Assembly (NCBI RefSeq): GCF_000699445.3
Contig: NW_026137052.1
Span: 1 to 64,000 of the forward strand
DNA: 64,000 nucleotides
Direction: 5' to 3'
Origin: Schistosoma haematobium
Taxonomy: Eukaryota > Platyhelminthes > Trematoda > Strigeidida > Schistosomatidae
Part shown: piece by piece, positions 44,467-55,939 of the stretch
Position numbering within the stretch: the first letter of the stretch is position 1
How the letters are laid out: each line of letters begins with the position of its first letter
Notes under the pieces: generated by a model
Seen by the model: the letters and a program-made list of their open reading frames with translations, nothing else
What the model was told of the DNA's origin: nothing
Databases searched by the model: none
Translations under genes and position numbers: made by a program

Positions 44467-45345
44467 ATGTCGATTTCTTTCGAACAGTTGCGGTTAATAT
44501 TACAGCACCAGCAGAAGATGTTTGCCTTGCAACAACAGCTATTTGTAACAGTTTTGGGCAGACTTTGCATTCAAGCAGAAAATAAGAAATCTATGTATCA
44601 TGCAGATAATGGTGCAGTAATGGACATTTCAGAAGCATATCCTGTGCAGGATTCAAATCCCTCTATACCAGAAGGAAAACGTAATATTGGTAACGTGTCC
44701 AGCTCAGAGCAAGAAAATATTGTGCTAAATGCACATGAAGTTGTGACAATACCAGATGATCAGGAGCCAGATCCTGTAGATGATGCCCAGAGTCCAGAAT
44801 CAAATGAAACACTACTGGTACTGTCTAGCTGCGAAAATAAACGTCAGCTCGAACAAAATTGTGGTCCACGTGCTATTAGTCGAGAAAGCTATGGTGACTC
44901 GTATTCAGAAAATAACTGGAGCAACACGATGAACCAAATTGTACCAGATGTTACTCAAAATCACCGGAAGACAGAATTTTATATTGAGTCAACTTATCCC
45001 ATTTCTAATGACAGTGTGCCAGATATTGATTCTCAGAATAATGCATATGATTTTGATGAAACTTCTTATAACAATGAGGGAAATATGTCAGCTGAGTCGA
45101 ATGATGGCCAAAAATCTAATTTAATTCTGTTAGACGTTGACTTTCTTAATGACTCGTTATCTGCTAACGAGATTCATAATGAATTTGAAAATAATGAACT
45201 CAGATCAAAGGTCGTTCATCATCATCTAGTCATTTTTAGTGGATTCTCCAGTCAATACAAGAAACATGGTTTAAATAAAGTCCTACTAGTTGTAATTTGG
45301 AGCCATAAGGACCCAACATTATTTCGAGGAGGAGGAGAATGTTGA
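44467..45345 (+). CDS. Unit 26 copy of the 292-residue orphan ORF
   Basis: Protein identical to the unit 1 copy. Confidence 0.5.
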   Translation: MSISFEQLRLILQHQQKMFALQQQLFVTVLGRLCIQAENKKSMYHADNGAVMDISEAYPVQDSNPSIPEGKRNIGNVSSSEQENIVLNAHEVVTIPDDQEPDPVDDAQSPESNETLLVLSSCENKRQLEQNCGPRAISRESYGDSYSENNWSNTMNQIVPDVTQNHRKTEFYIESTYPISNDSVPDIDSQNNAYDFDETSYNNEGNMSAESNDGQKSNLILLDVDFLNDSLSANEIHNEFENNELRSKVVHHHLVIFSGFSSQYKKHGLNKVLLVVIWSHKDPTLFRGGGEC

Positions 45346-45421
45346 GGAATTTAAAGTCACATATAATTCTTTTTTTTAATCAGAATCTAAAGTTGGAATT
45401 TTCAAAAAAAAAAAGGGGAGG

Positions 45422-45931
45422 TGTTATATCCGAGTGGAGATTAAGTTACAGGTAACTTCCGAGGACTATTCATGGACTAATATTCTTATTGTATAACTAC
45501 TCAACAATTACACTATGTATATTTATATTCCTCTTATGACAAGCTTTATTTTGGCCTATAATTTATTATTGTACGATTTACGGTTCTTAAGTTATGTTCA
45601 GTTTATTAACTACTGCCTCCCACATTCACAGCCACTTTTTGGGCTTATTTGTGTACAAATATTATTTCCTATTTTATGGTACGTTGCGGTCTGTGTGATT
45701 GATATATAAACTAAGTATGCCTGAAATAAACGATCTGCTCTGATTCGGAAGCTGGTATCTTGTTCTGGACTCAAGTGGAAGGGCTCGTAGGACATAGGAC
45801 CAATAAGGACACTAAACTGCCCACACCGGTTGAACGTCATTGGTTGGCCTAGTGTGAAGATTCGTATAAGTCGTATTCGGATTGGTCGATAGGTCGCGTG
45901 ATAGCAAAACAAGACATCCAAGGTCATAACA
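45422..45931 (+). repeat. LTR 27
   Basis: 510 bp, type D, G at 133 from here on. Two primer-site copies; period 1646. Confidence 0.95.
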
Positions 45932-46112
45932 ATTGGCGACGGGGATTTTGGCAAAAACAAAATAATTGGGAGACGCAAGGTCATAACAATTGGCGACGGG
46001 GATTTTGGCAACAAAGAAATAATAATAATACAAGTGGTGACTCAGATTTTGGAAATAAATTAGCTGTATAATTGCCGGTGATTTTTGGAGCTAATATTAT
46101 TGGCAAAAAATA

Positions 46113-46991
46113 ATGTCGATTTCTTTCGAACAGTTGCGGTTAATATTACAGCACCAGCAGAAGATGTTTGCCTTGCAACAACAGCTATTTGTAACAGTTT
46201 TGGGCAGACTTTGCATTCAAGCAGAAAATAAGAAATCTATGTATCATGCAGATAATGGTGCAGTAATGGACATTTCAGAAGCATATCCTGTGCAGGATTC
46301 AAATCCCTCTATACCAGAAGGAAAACGTAATATTGGTAACGTGTCCAGCTCAGAGCAAGAAAATATTGTGCTAAATGCACATGAAGTTGTGACAATACCA
46401 GATGATCAGGAGCCAGATCCTGTAGATGATGCCCAGAGTCCAGAATCAAATGAAACACTACTGGTACTGTCTAGCTGCGAAAATAAACGTCAGCTCGAAC
46501 AAAATTGTGGTCCACGTGCTATTAGTCGAGAAAGCTATGGTGACTCGTATTCAGAAAATAACTGGAGCAACACGATGAACCAAATTGTACCAGATGTTAC
46601 TCAAAATCACCGGAAGACAGAATTTTATATTGAGTCAACTTATCCCATTTCTAATGACAGTGTGCCAGATATTGATTCTCAGAATAATGCATATGATTTT
46701 GATGAAACTTCTTATAACAATGAGGGAAATATGTCAGCTGAGTCGAATGATGGCCAAAAATCTAATTTAATTCTGTTAGACGTTGACTTTCTTAATGACT
46801 CGTTATCTGCTAACGAGATTCATAATGAATTTGAAAATAATGAACTCAGATCAAAGGTCGTTCATCATCATCTAGTCATTTTTAGTGGATTCTCCAGTCA
46901 ATACAAGAAACATGGTTTAAATAAAGTCCTACTAGTTGTAATTTGGAGCCATAAGGACCCAACATTATTTCGAGGAGGAGGAGAATGTTGA
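46113..46991 (+). CDS. Unit 27 copy of the 292-residue orphan ORF
   Basis: Protein identical to the unit 1 copy; last of the unbroken run of identical proteins. Confidence 0.5.
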   Translation: MSISFEQLRLILQHQQKMFALQQQLFVTVLGRLCIQAENKKSMYHADNGAVMDISEAYPVQDSNPSIPEGKRNIGNVSSSEQENIVLNAHEVVTIPDDQEPDPVDDAQSPESNETLLVLSSCENKRQLEQNCGPRAISRESYGDSYSENNWSNTMNQIVPDVTQNHRKTEFYIESTYPISNDSVPDIDSQNNAYDFDETSYNNEGNMSAESNDGQKSNLILLDVDFLNDSLSANEIHNEFENNELRSKVVHHHLVIFSGFSSQYKKHGLNKVLLVVIWSHKDPTLFRGGGEC

Positions 46992-47067
46992 GGAATTTAA
47001 AGTCACATATAATTCTTTTTTTTTAATCAGAATCTAAAGTTGGAATTTTCAAAAAAAAAAAGGGAGG

Positions 47068-47577
47068 TGTTATATCCGAGTGGAGATTAAGTTACAGGTA
47101 ACTTCCGAGGACTATTCATGGACTAATATTCTTATTGTATAACTACTCAACAATTACACTATGTATATTTATATCCCTCTTATGACAAGCTTTATTTTGG
47201 CCTATAATTTATTATTGTACGATTTACGGTTCTTAAGTTATGTTCAGTTTATTAACTACTGCCTCCCACATTCACAGCCACTTTTTGGGCTTATTTGTGT
47301 ACAAATATTATTTCCTATTTTATGGTACGTTGCGGTCTGTGTGATTGATATATAAACTAAGTATGCCTGAAATAAACGATCTGCTCTGATTCGGAAGCTG
47401 GTATCTTGTTCTGGACTCAAGTGGAAGGGCTCGTAGGACATAGGACCAATAAGGACACTAAACTGCCCACACCGGTTGAACGTCATTGGTTGGCCTAGTG
47501 TGAAGATTCGTATAAGTCGTATTCGGATTGGTCGATAGGTCGCGTGATAGCAAAACAAGACATCCAAGGTCATAACA
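47068..47577 (+). repeat. LTR 28
   Basis: 510 bp, first of type E. Three-G polypurine tract upstream. Two primer-site copies; period 1642. Confidence 0.95.
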
Positions 47578-47756
47578 ATTGGCGACGGGGATTTTGGCAA
47601 AAACAAAATAATTGGGAGACGCAAGGTCATAACAATTGGCGACGGGGATTTTGGCAACAAAGAAATAATAATAATACAAGTGGTGACTCAGATTTTGGAA
47701 ATAAATTAGCTGTATAATTGCCGGTGATTTTGGAGCTAATATTATTGGCAAAAAAA

Positions 47757-48635
47757 ATGTCGATTTCTTTCGAACAGTTGCGGTTAATATTACAGCACCA
47801 GCAGAAGATGTTTGCCTTGCAACAACAGCTATTTGTAACAGTTTTGGGCAGACTTTGCATTCAAGCAGAAAATAAGAAATCTATATATCATGCAGATAAT
47901 GGTGCAGTAATGGACATTTCAGAAGCATATCCTGTGCAGGATTCAAATCCCTCTATACCAGAAGGAAAACGTAATATTGGTAACGTGTCCAGCTCAGAGC
48001 AAGAAAATATTGTGCTAAATGCACATGAAGTTGTGACAATACCAGATGATCAGGAGCCAGATCCTGTAGATGATGCCCAGAGTCCAGAATCAAATGAAAC
48101 ACTACTGGTACTGTCTAGCTGCGAAAATAAACGTCAGCTCGAACAAAATTGTGGTCCACGTGCTATTAGTCGAGAAAGCTATGGTGACTCGTATTCAGAA
48201 AATAACTGGAGCAACACGATGAACCAAATTGTACCAGATGTTACTCAAAATCACCGGAAGACAGAATTTTATATTGAGTCAACTTATCCCATTTCTAATG
48301 ACAGTGTGCCAGATATTGATTCTCAGAATAATGCATATGATTTTGATGAAACTTCTTATAACAATGAGGGAAATATGTCAGCTGAGTCGAATGATGGCCA
48401 AAAATCTAATTTAATTCTGTTAGACGTTGACTTTCTTAATGACTCGTTATCTGCTAACGAGATTCATAATGAATTTGAAAATAATGAACTCAGATCAAAG
48501 GTCGTTCATCATCATCTAGTCATTTTTAGTGGATTCTCCAGTCAATACAAGAAACATGGTTTAAATAAAGTCCTACTAGTTGTAATTTGGAGCCATAAGG
48601 ACCCAACATTATTTCGAGGAGGAGGAGAATGTTGA
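47757..48635 (+). CDS. Unit 28 copy of the orphan ORF, M43I
   Basis: 292 residues; ATG to ATA gives Ile at residue 43. First protein variant in the array. Confidence 0.5.
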   Translation: MSISFEQLRLILQHQQKMFALQQQLFVTVLGRLCIQAENKKSIYHADNGAVMDISEAYPVQDSNPSIPEGKRNIGNVSSSEQENIVLNAHEVVTIPDDQEPDPVDDAQSPESNETLLVLSSCENKRQLEQNCGPRAISRESYGDSYSENNWSNTMNQIVPDVTQNHRKTEFYIESTYPISNDSVPDIDSQNNAYDFDETSYNNEGNMSAESNDGQKSNLILLDVDFLNDSLSANEIHNEFENNELRSKVVHHHLVIFSGFSSQYKKHGLNKVLLVVIWSHKDPTLFRGGGEC

Positions 48636-48709
48636 GGAATTTAAAGTCACATATAATTTTTTTTTTAATCAGAATCTAAAGTTGGAATTTTCAAAAAAAA
48701 AAAGGGAGG

Positions 48710-49219
48710 TGTTATATCCGAGTGGAGATTAAGTTACAGGTAACTTCCGAGGACTATTCATGGACTAATATTCTTATTGTATAACTACTCAACAATTACA
48801 CTATGTATATTTATATCCCTCTTATGACAAGCTTTATTTTGGCCTATAATTTATTATTGTACGATTTACGGTTCTTAAGTTATGTTCAGTTTATTAACTA
48901 CTGCCTCCCACATTCACAGCCACTTTTTGGGCTTATTTGTGTACAAATATTATTTCCTATTTTATGGTACGTTGCGGTCTGTGTGATTGATATATAAACT
49001 AAGTATGCATGAAATAAACGATCTGCTCTGATTCGGAAGCTGGTATCTTGTTCTGGACTCAAGTGGAAGGGCTCGTAGGACATAGGACCAATAAGGACAC
49101 TAAACTGCCCACACCGGTTGAACGTCATTGGTTGGCCTAGTGTGAAGATTCGTATAAGTCGTATCCGGATTGGTAGATAAGTCGTGCGATAGAAAAACAA
49201 GACATCCAAGGTCATAACA
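48710..49219 (+). repeat. LTR 29
   Basis: 510 bp, type E, first with A at 300. Carries a private cluster of six substitutions at about 49165-49193 near its 3' end. Three-G polypurine tract upstream; period 1646. Confidence 0.95.
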
Positions 49220-49399
49220 ATTGGCGACGGGGATTTTGGCAAAAACAAAATAATTGGGAGACGCAAGGTCATAACAATTGGCGACGGGGATTTTGGCAAC
49301 AAAGAAATAATAATAATACAAGTGGTGACTCAGATTTTGGAAATAAATTAGCTGTATAATTGCCGGTGATTTTGGAGCTAATATTATTGGCAAAAAAAA

Positions 49400-50278
49400 A
49401 TGTCGATTTCTTTCGAACAGTTGCGGTTAATATTACAGCACCAGCAGAAGATGTTTGCCTTGCAACAACAGCTATTTGTAACAGTTTTGGGCAGACTTTG
49501 CATTCAAGCAGAAAATAAGAAATCTATATATCATGCAGATAATGGTGCAGTAATGGACATTTCAGAAGCATATCCTGTGCAGGATTCAAATCCCTCTATA
49601 CCAGAAGGAAAACGTAATATTGGTAACGTGTCCAGCTCAGAGCAAGAAAATATTGTGCTAAATGCACATGAAGTTGTGACAATACCAGATGATCAGGAGC
49701 CAGATCCTGTAGATGATGCCCAGAGTCCAGAATCAAATGAAACACTACTGGTACTGTCTAGCTGCGAAAATAAACGTCAGCTCGAACAAAATTGTGGTCC
49801 ACGTGCTATTAGTCGAGAAAGCTATGGTGACTCGTATTCAGAAAATAACTGGAGCAACACGATGAACCAAATTGTACCAGATATTACTCAAAATCACCGG
49901 AAGACAGAATTTTATATTGAGTCAACTTATCCCATTTCTAATGACAGTGTGCCAGATATTGATTCTCAGAATAATGCATATGATTTTGATGAAACTTCTT
50001 ATAACAATGAGGGAAATATGTCAGCTGAGTCGAATGATGGCCAAAAATCTAATTTAATTCTGTTAGACGTTGACTTTCTTAATGACTCGTTATCTGCTAA
50101 CGAGATTCATAATGAATTTGAAAATAATGAACTCAGATCAAAGGTCGTTCATCATCATCTAGTCATTTTTAGTGGATTCTCCAGTCAATACGAGAAACAT
50201 GGTTTAAATAAAGTCCTACTAGTTGTAATTTGGAGCCATAAGGACCCAACATTATTTCGAGGAGGAGGAGAATGTTGA
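49400..50278 (+). CDS. Unit 29 copy of the orphan ORF, M43I V162I K265E
   Basis: 292 residues with three substitutions, the most divergent protein copy together with unit 32. No frame change. Confidence 0.5.
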   Translation: MSISFEQLRLILQHQQKMFALQQQLFVTVLGRLCIQAENKKSIYHADNGAVMDISEAYPVQDSNPSIPEGKRNIGNVSSSEQENIVLNAHEVVTIPDDQEPDPVDDAQSPESNETLLVLSSCENKRQLEQNCGPRAISRESYGDSYSENNWSNTMNQIVPDITQNHRKTEFYIESTYPISNDSVPDIDSQNNAYDFDETSYNNEGNMSAESNDGQKSNLILLDVDFLNDSLSANEIHNEFENNELRSKVVHHHLVIFSGFSSQYEKHGLNKVLLVVIWSHKDPTLFRGGGEC

Positions 50279-50355
50279 GGAATTTAAAGTCACATATAAT
50301 TCTTTTTTTTTAATCAGAATCTAAAGTTGGAATTTTCAAAAAAAAAAAGGGGAGG

Positions 50356-50864
50356 TGTTATATCCGAGTGGAGATTAAATTACAGGTAACTTCCGAGGAC
50401 TATTCATGGACTAATATTCTTATTGTATAACTACTCAACAATTACACTATGTATATTTATATCCCTCTTATGACAAGCTTTATTTTGGCCTATAATTTAT
50501 TATTGTACGATTTACGGTTCTTAAGTTATGTTCAGTTTATTAACTACTGCCTCCCACATTCACAGCCACTTTTTGGGCTTATTTGTGTACAAATATTATT
50601 TCCTATTTTATGGTACGTTGCGGTCTGTGTGATTGATATATAAACTAAGTATGCATGAAATAAACGATCTGCTCTGATTCGAAGCTGGTATCTTGTTCTG
50701 GACTCAAGTGGAAGGGCTCGTAGGACATAGGACCAATAAGGACACTAAACTGCCCACACCGGTTGAACGTCATTGGTTGGCCTAGTGTGAAGATTCGTAT
50801 AAGTCGTATTCGGATTGGTCGATAGGTCGCGTGATAGCAAAACAAGACATCCAAGGTCATAACA
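50356..50864 (+). repeat. LTR 30
   Basis: 509 bp, type E. One G deleted in gattcgaagc; first with gattaaatt near base 20. Period 1646. Confidence 0.95.
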
Positions 50865-51045
50865 ATTGGCGACGGGGATTTTGGCAAAAACAAAATAATT
50901 GGGAGACGCAAGGTCATAACAATTGGCGACGGGGATTTTGGCAACAAAGAAATAATAATACGACAAGTGGTGACTCAGATTTTGGAAATAAATTAGCTGT
51001 ATAATTGCCGGTGATTTTTGGAGCTAATATTATTGGCAAAAAAAA

Positions 51046-51924
51046 ATGTCGATTTCTTTCGAACAGTTGCGGTTAATATTACAGCACCAGCAGAAGATGT
51101 TTGCCTTGCAACAACAGCTATTTGTAACAGTTTTGGGCAGACTTTGCATTCAAGCAGAAAATAAGAAATCTATATATCATGCAGATAATGGTGCAGTAAT
51201 GGACATTTCAGAAGCATATCCTGTGCAGGATTCAAATCCCTCTATACCAGAAGGAAAACGTAATATTGGTAACGTGTCCAGCTCAGAGCAAGAAAATATT
51301 GTGCTAAATGCACATGAAGTTGTGACAATACCAGATGATCAGGAGCCAGATCCTGTAGATGATGCCCAGAGTCCAGAATCAAATGAAACACTACTGGTAC
51401 TGTCTAGCTGCGAAAATAAACGTCAGCTCGAACAAAATTGTGGTCCACGTGCTATTAGTCGAGAAAGCTATGGTGACTCGTATTCAGAAAATAACTGGAG
51501 CAACACGATGAACCAAATTGTACCAGATGTTACTCAAAATCACCGGAAGACAGAATTTTATATTGAGTCAACTTATCCCATTTCTAATGACAGTGTGCCA
51601 GATATTGATTCTCAGAATAATGCATATGATTTTGATGAAACTTCTTATAACAATGAGGGAAATATGTCAGCTGAGTCGAATGATGGCCAAAAATCTAATT
51701 TAATTCTGTTAGACGTTGACTTTCTTAATGACTCGTTATCTGCTAACGAGATTCATAATGAATTTGAAAATAATGAACTCAGATCAAAGGTCGTTCATCA
51801 TCATCTAGTCATTTTTAGTGGATTCTCCAGTCAATACAAGAAACATGGTTTAAATAAAGTCCTACTAGTTGTAATTTGGAGCCATAAGGACCCAACATTA
51901 TTTCGAGGAGGAGGAGAATGTTGA
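51046..51924 (+). CDS. Unit 30 copy of the orphan ORF, M43I
   Basis: 292 residues; only the residue-43 change. Confidence 0.5.
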   Translation: MSISFEQLRLILQHQQKMFALQQQLFVTVLGRLCIQAENKKSIYHADNGAVMDISEAYPVQDSNPSIPEGKRNIGNVSSSEQENIVLNAHEVVTIPDDQEPDPVDDAQSPESNETLLVLSSCENKRQLEQNCGPRAISRESYGDSYSENNWSNTMNQIVPDVTQNHRKTEFYIESTYPISNDSVPDIDSQNNAYDFDETSYNNEGNMSAESNDGQKSNLILLDVDFLNDSLSANEIHNEFENNELRSKVVHHHLVIFSGFSSQYKKHGLNKVLLVVIWSHKDPTLFRGGGEC

Positions 51925-52001
51925 GGAATTTAAAGTCACATATAATTCTTTTTTTTTAATCAGAATCTAAAGTTGGAATTTTCAAAAAAAAAAAAGGGAG
52001 G

Positions 52002-52511
52002 TGTTATATCCGAGTGGAGATTAAATTACAGGTAACTTCCGAGGACTATTCATGGACTAATATTCTTATTGTATAACTACTCAACAATTACACTATGTAT
52101 ATTTATATCCCTCTTATGACAAGCTTTATTTTGGCCTATAATTTATTATTGTACGATTTACGGTTCTTAAGTTATGTTCAGTTTATTAACTACTGCCTCC
52201 CACATTCACAGCCACTTTTTGGGCTTATTTGTGTACAAATATTATTTCCTATTTTATGGTACGTTGCGGTCTGTGTGATTGATATATAAACTAAGTATGC
52301 ATGAAATAAACGATCTGCTCTGATTCGGAAGCTGGTATCTTGTTCTGGACTCAAGTGGAAGGGCTCGTAGGACATAGGACCAATAAGGACACTAAACTGC
52401 CCACACCGGTTGAACGTCATTGGTTGGCCTAGTGTGAAGATTCGTATAAGTCGTATTCGGATTGGTCGATAGGTCGCGTGATAGCAAAACAAGACATCCA
52501 AGGTCATAACA
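52002..52511 (+). repeat. LTR 31
   Basis: 510 bp, type E, gattaaatt. The first primer-site block after it carries a 9-base net insertion; period 1653. Confidence 0.95.
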
Positions 52512-52701
52512 ATTGGCGACGGGGTGGAGAAAAGTTTTGGCAAAAACAAAATAATTGGGAGACGCAAGGTCATAACAATTGGCGACGGGGATTTTGGCAA
52601 CAAAGAAATAATAATAATACAAGTGGTGACTCAGATTTTGGAAATAAATTAGCTGTATAATTGCCGGTGATTTTTGGAGCTAATATTATTGGCAAAAAAA
52701 A

Positions 52702-53580
52702 ATGTCGATTTCTTTCGAACAGTTGCGGTTAATATTACAGCACCAGCAGAAGATGTTTGCCTTGCAACAACAGCTATTTGTAACAGTTTTGGGCAGACTT
52801 TGCATTCAAGCAGAAAATAAGAAATCTATGTATCATGCAGATAATGGTGCAGTAATGGACATTTCAGAAGCATATCCTGTGCAGGATTCAAATCCCTCTA
52901 TACCAGAAGGAAAACGTAATATTGGTAACGTGTCCAGCTCAGAGCAAGAAAATATTGTGCTAAATGCACATGAAGTTGTGACAATACCAGATGATCAGGA
53001 GCCAGATCCTGTAGATGATGCCCAGAGTCCAGAATCAAATGAAACACTACTGGTACTGTCTAGCTGCGAAAATAAACGTCAGCTCGAACAAAATTGTGGT
53101 CCACGTGCTATTAGTCGAGAAAGCTATGGTGACTCGTATTCAGAAAATAACTGGAGCAACACGATGAACCAAATTGTACCAGATGTTACTCAAAATCACC
53201 GGAAGACAGAATTTTATATTGAGTCAACTTATCCCATTTCTAATGACAGTGTGCCAGATATTGATTCTCAGAATAATGCATATGATTTTGATGAAACTTC
53301 TTATAACAATGAGGGAAATATGTCAGCTGAGTCGAATGATGGCCAAAAATCTAATTTAATTCTGTTAGACGTTGACTTTCTTAATGACTCGTTATCTGCT
53401 AACGAGATTCATAATGAATTTGAAAATAATGAACTCAGATCAAAGGTCGTTCATCATCATCTAGTCATTTTTAGTGGATTCTCCAGTCAATACAAGAAAC
53501 ATGGTTTAAATAAAGTCCTACTAGTTGTAATTTGGAGCCATAAGGACCCAACATTATTTCGAGGAGGAGGAGAATGTTGA
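52702..53580 (+). CDS. Unit 31 copy of the 292-residue orphan ORF
   Basis: Identical to the unit 1 protein (Met at 43), although it is flanked by M43I copies. Confidence 0.5.
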   Translation: MSISFEQLRLILQHQQKMFALQQQLFVTVLGRLCIQAENKKSMYHADNGAVMDISEAYPVQDSNPSIPEGKRNIGNVSSSEQENIVLNAHEVVTIPDDQEPDPVDDAQSPESNETLLVLSSCENKRQLEQNCGPRAISRESYGDSYSENNWSNTMNQIVPDVTQNHRKTEFYIESTYPISNDSVPDIDSQNNAYDFDETSYNNEGNMSAESNDGQKSNLILLDVDFLNDSLSANEIHNEFENNELRSKVVHHHLVIFSGFSSQYKKHGLNKVLLVVIWSHKDPTLFRGGGEC

Positions 53581-53654
53581 GGAATTTAAAGTCACATATA
53601 ATTCTTTTTTTTAATCAGAATCTAAAGTTGGAATTTTCAAAAAAAAAGGGGAGG

Positions 53655-54164
53655 TGTTATATCCGAGTGGAGATTAAGTTACAGGTAACTTCCGAGGACT
53701 ATTCATGGACTAATATTCTTATTGTATAACTACTCAACAATTACACTATGTATATTTATATCCCTCTTATGACAAGCTTTATTTTGGCCTATAATTTATT
53801 ATTGTACGATTTACGGTTCTTAAGTTATGTTCAGTTTATTAACTAATGCCTCCCACATTCACAGCCACTTTTTGGGCTTATTTGTGTACAAATATTATTT
53901 CCTATTTTATGGTACGTTGCGGTCTGTGTGATTGATATATAAACTAAGTATGCATGAAATAAACGATCTGCTCTGATTCGGAAGCTGGTATCTTGTTCTG
54001 GACTCAAGTGGAAGGGCTCGTAGGACATAGGACCAATAAGGACACTAAACTGCCCACACCGGTTGAACGTCATTGGTTGGCCTAGTGCGAAGATTCGTAT
54101 AAGTCGTATCCGGATTGGTCGATAGGTCGCGTGGTAGCAAAACAAGACATCCAAGGTCATAACA
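53655..54164 (+). repeat. LTR 32
   Basis: 510 bp mosaic: type E at 107, G at 133 and A at 300 (right group), but A at 192 (left group). Also agtgcgaag, gtatccgg and gtggtagc. Period 1650. Confidence 0.95.
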
Positions 54165-54343
54165 ATTGGCGACGGGGATTTTGGCAAAAACAAAATAATT
54201 GGGAGACGCAAGGTCATAACAATTGGCGACGGGGATTTTGGCAACAAAGAAATAATAATACGACAAGTGGCGACTCAGATTTTGGAAATAAATTAGCTGT
54301 ATAATTGCCGGTGATTTTTGGAGCTAATATTATTGGCAAAAAA

Positions 54344-55222
54344 ATGTCGATTTCTTTCGAACAGTTGCGGTTAATATTACAGCACCAGCAGAAGATGTTT
54401 GCCTTGCAACAACAGCTATTTGTAACAGTTTTGGGCAGACTTTGCATTCAAGCAGAAAATAAGAAATCTATATATCATGCAGATAATGGTGCAGTAATGG
54501 ACATTTCAGAAGCATATCCTGTGCAGGATTCAAATCCCTCTATACCAGAAGGAAAACGTAATATTGGTAACGTGTCCAGCTCAGAGCAAGAAAATATTGT
54601 GCTAAATGCACATGAAGTTGTGACAATACCAGATGATCAGGAGCCAGATCCTGTAGATGATGCCCAGAGTCCAGAATCAAATGAAACACTACTGGTACTG
54701 TCTAGCTGCGAAAATAAACGTCAGCTCGAACAAAATTGTGGTCCACGTGCTACTAGTCGAGAAAGCTATGGTGACTCGTATTCAGAAAATAACTGGAGCA
54801 ACACGATGAACCAAATTGTACCAGATGTTACTCAAAATCACCGGAAGACAGAATTTTATATTGAGTCAACTTATCCCATTTCTAATGACAGTGTGCCAGA
54901 TATTGATTCTCAGAATAATGCATATGATTTTGATGAAACTTCTTATAACAATGAGGGAAATATGTCAGCTGAGTCGAATGATGGCCAAAAATCTAATTTA
55001 ATTCTGTTAGACGTTGACTTTCTTAATGACTCGTTATCTGCTAACGAGATTCATAATGAATTTGAAAATAATGAACTCAGATCAAAGGTCGTTCATCATC
55101 ATCTAGTCATTTTTAGTGGATTCTCCAGTCAATACGAGAAACATGGTTTAAATAAAGTCCTACTAGTTGTAATTTGGAGCCATAAGGACCCAACATTATT
55201 TCGAGGAGGAGGAGAATGTTGA
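54344..55222 (+). CDS. Unit 32 copy of the orphan ORF, M43I I137T K265E
   Basis: 292 residues with three substitutions; shares M43I and K265E with units 29 and 36. The leader keeps the left-group cgacaagtggcgac. Confidence 0.5.
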   Translation: MSISFEQLRLILQHQQKMFALQQQLFVTVLGRLCIQAENKKSIYHADNGAVMDISEAYPVQDSNPSIPEGKRNIGNVSSSEQENIVLNAHEVVTIPDDQEPDPVDDAQSPESNETLLVLSSCENKRQLEQNCGPRATSRESYGDSYSENNWSNTMNQIVPDVTQNHRKTEFYIESTYPISNDSVPDIDSQNNAYDFDETSYNNEGNMSAESNDGQKSNLILLDVDFLNDSLSANEIHNEFENNELRSKVVHHHLVIFSGFSSQYEKHGLNKVLLVVIWSHKDPTLFRGGGEC

Positions 55223-55304
55223 GGAATTTAAAGTCACATATAATTCTTTTTTTTTTTTAATCAGAATCTAAAGTTGGAATTTTCAAAAAAAAAAAAAGGG
55301 GAGG

Positions 55305-55814
55305 TGTTATATCCGAGTGGAGATTAAGTTACAGGTAACTTCCGAGGACTATTCATGGACTAATATTCTTATTGTATAACTACTCAACAATTACACTATG
55401 TATATTTATATCCCTCTTATGACAAGCTTTATTTTGGCCTATAATTTATTATTGTACGATTTACGGTTCTTAAGTTATGTTCAGTTTATTAACTACTGCC
55501 TCCCACATTCACAGCCACTTTTTGGGCTTATTTGTGTACAAATATTATTTCCTATTTTATGGTACGTTGCGGTCTGTGTGATTGATATATAAACTAAGTA
55601 TGCTTGAAATAAACGATCTGCTCTGATTCGGAAGCTGGTATCTTGTTCTGGACTCAAGTGGAAGGGCTCGTAGGACATAGGACCAATAAGGACACTAAAC
55701 TGCCCACACCGGTTGAACGTCATTGGTTGGCCTAGTGCGAAGATTCGTATAAGTCGTATCCGGATTGGTCGATAGGTCGCGTGGTAGCAAAACAAGACAT
55801 CCAAGGTCATAACA
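55305..55814 (+). repeat. LTR 33
   Basis: 510 bp, type E, T at 300 (gcttg, private); agtgcgaag, gtatccgg and gtggtagc shared with LTR 32. Only one primer-site copy follows, giving the shortest unit (1593). Confidence 0.95.
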
Positions 55815-55939
55815 ATTGGCGACGGGGATTTTGGCAACAAAGAAATAATAATAATACAAGTGGTGACTCAGATTTTGGAAATAAATTAGCTGTATAATTG
55901 CCGGTGATTTTTGGAGCTAATATTATTGGCAAAAAAAAA

